NCBI RefSeq assembly: GCF_000150275.1
Contig: NW_002060956.1
Location: 1,635,207-1,699,206, forward strand
Length of the DNA stretch: 64,000 nt
Origin: Trichoplax adhaerens
Lineage: Eukaryota; Placozoa; Uniplacotomia; Trichoplacea; Trichoplacidae
Reading direction: 5' to 3'
Below the pieces are notes generated by a model. It did not search any database. It saw only the letters and a program-made list of their open reading frames with translations, and was not told the origin of the DNA. Shown in pieces: positions 63,901 through 64,000 of the stretch (its first letter is position 1; each line of letters starts with the position of its first letter). The position numbers and the translations under genes were made by a program.

Positions 63901-64000
63901 CCGATTCATAAGGCTGCTTCCAATGGACATACCAAATGTTTGCTACTTTTATTAGAAAATGGCAGCAAGGTCAATCAACTCGATGTTAATAAATGCACTC
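60947..64000 (+). CDS. ankyrin-repeat protein, 5' part, runs off the window
   Basis: Protein-interaction repeat protein of unknown partner. Exon 1 is 60947-60980 (ATG, MAATYYKRNIQ, donor CAAG|gtaagg) and exon 2 is 61912-61961 (AFAGDYKALRKALEEGQ); their phase-1 junction is consistent and exon 2 looks like the first helices of an ankyrin array. Exon 3 starts at 63237 in the matching phase 0. It encodes a degenerate repeat (HQDGISISAHYLQSKQ, then LLLVNYGAS), but its donor, somewhere in 63335-63362, is unresolved. The last exon starts at 63868 and encodes a clear repeat with the signature HTGSTPIHKAASNGH, then LLLLLENGSKVN, and continues past 64000. An additional small exon between 63362 and 63868 is possible. 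The long introns are unlike those of the neighbouring genes. Confidence 0.65.

Noticed and set aside
1-64000. tRNA or rRNA genes, CRISPR arrays, autonomous transposons
   Set aside because: I looked for T-loop GGTTCRANYCC boxes, spaced direct repeats and transposase or reverse-transcriptase motifs and saw none. A covariance-model scan would be needed to exclude small RNAs.

Overview
The window reads as nuclear DNA of an early-branching animal, most likely a placozoan (Trichoplax/Hoilungia type). It is AT-rich, with animal-only gene families (ionotropic glutamate receptors, POC5, STRA6-like receptors) split into many small exons by mostly short introns (from about 70 nt to a few hundred nt; the longest in the fucosidase and ankyrin genes approach or exceed 0.8-1 kb). 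There is no operon, CRISPR or bacterial signal. The organism is an inference from gene content and architecture. All multi-exon models below were built by hand from splice sites, reading phase and comparison between paralogues.

Layout. 1-8 kb is almost gene-free apart from a possible two-exon orphan gene on the minus strand (1975-2443). 8-16.6 kb holds three small intronless bZIP genes: one Maf-like (8047-8619, +) and two CNC-like (14028-14477 and 16025-16543, both -). They are separated by gene-poor DNA with GTAC-rich palindromic repeats and a large imperfect inverted repeat. 18.5-30.8 kb holds two tandem ionotropic glutamate receptor genes on the plus strand, each of 13 exons with the same intron phases. 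31.9-34.3 kb (-) is POC5, a centriolar centrin-binding protein, convergent with the second receptor. A ~255-bp unit repeated four times lies just upstream of it (34463-35490).

36.5-50.4 kb (-) contains two tandem STRA6-like receptor genes, each resolved to 18 matching coding exons; their first exons were not found. 50.4-55.2 kb is gene-free and carries a minisatellite (51719-52870), a perfect 14-bp hairpin and further GTAC palindromes. 55.2-58.6 kb (+) is an alpha-L-fucosidase (GH29) gene of 7 exons with one GC-AG intron. The last gene, an ankyrin-repeat gene starting at 60947 (+), runs off the right edge.

How the parts relate. Two adjacent tandem duplications (receptor pair, STRA6-like pair) preserve exon structure but have diverged strongly in sequence. 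The two receptors differ at different agonist-contact residues. The two STRA6-like proteins share a long charged cytoplasmic tail with a conserved basic-LSVNSLL motif. The Maf-like and CNC-like proteins lie within 9 kb of each other, and those two families are heterodimer partners in other animals, but their basic regions are partly degenerate. No evidence in the window links the different gene groups functionally.
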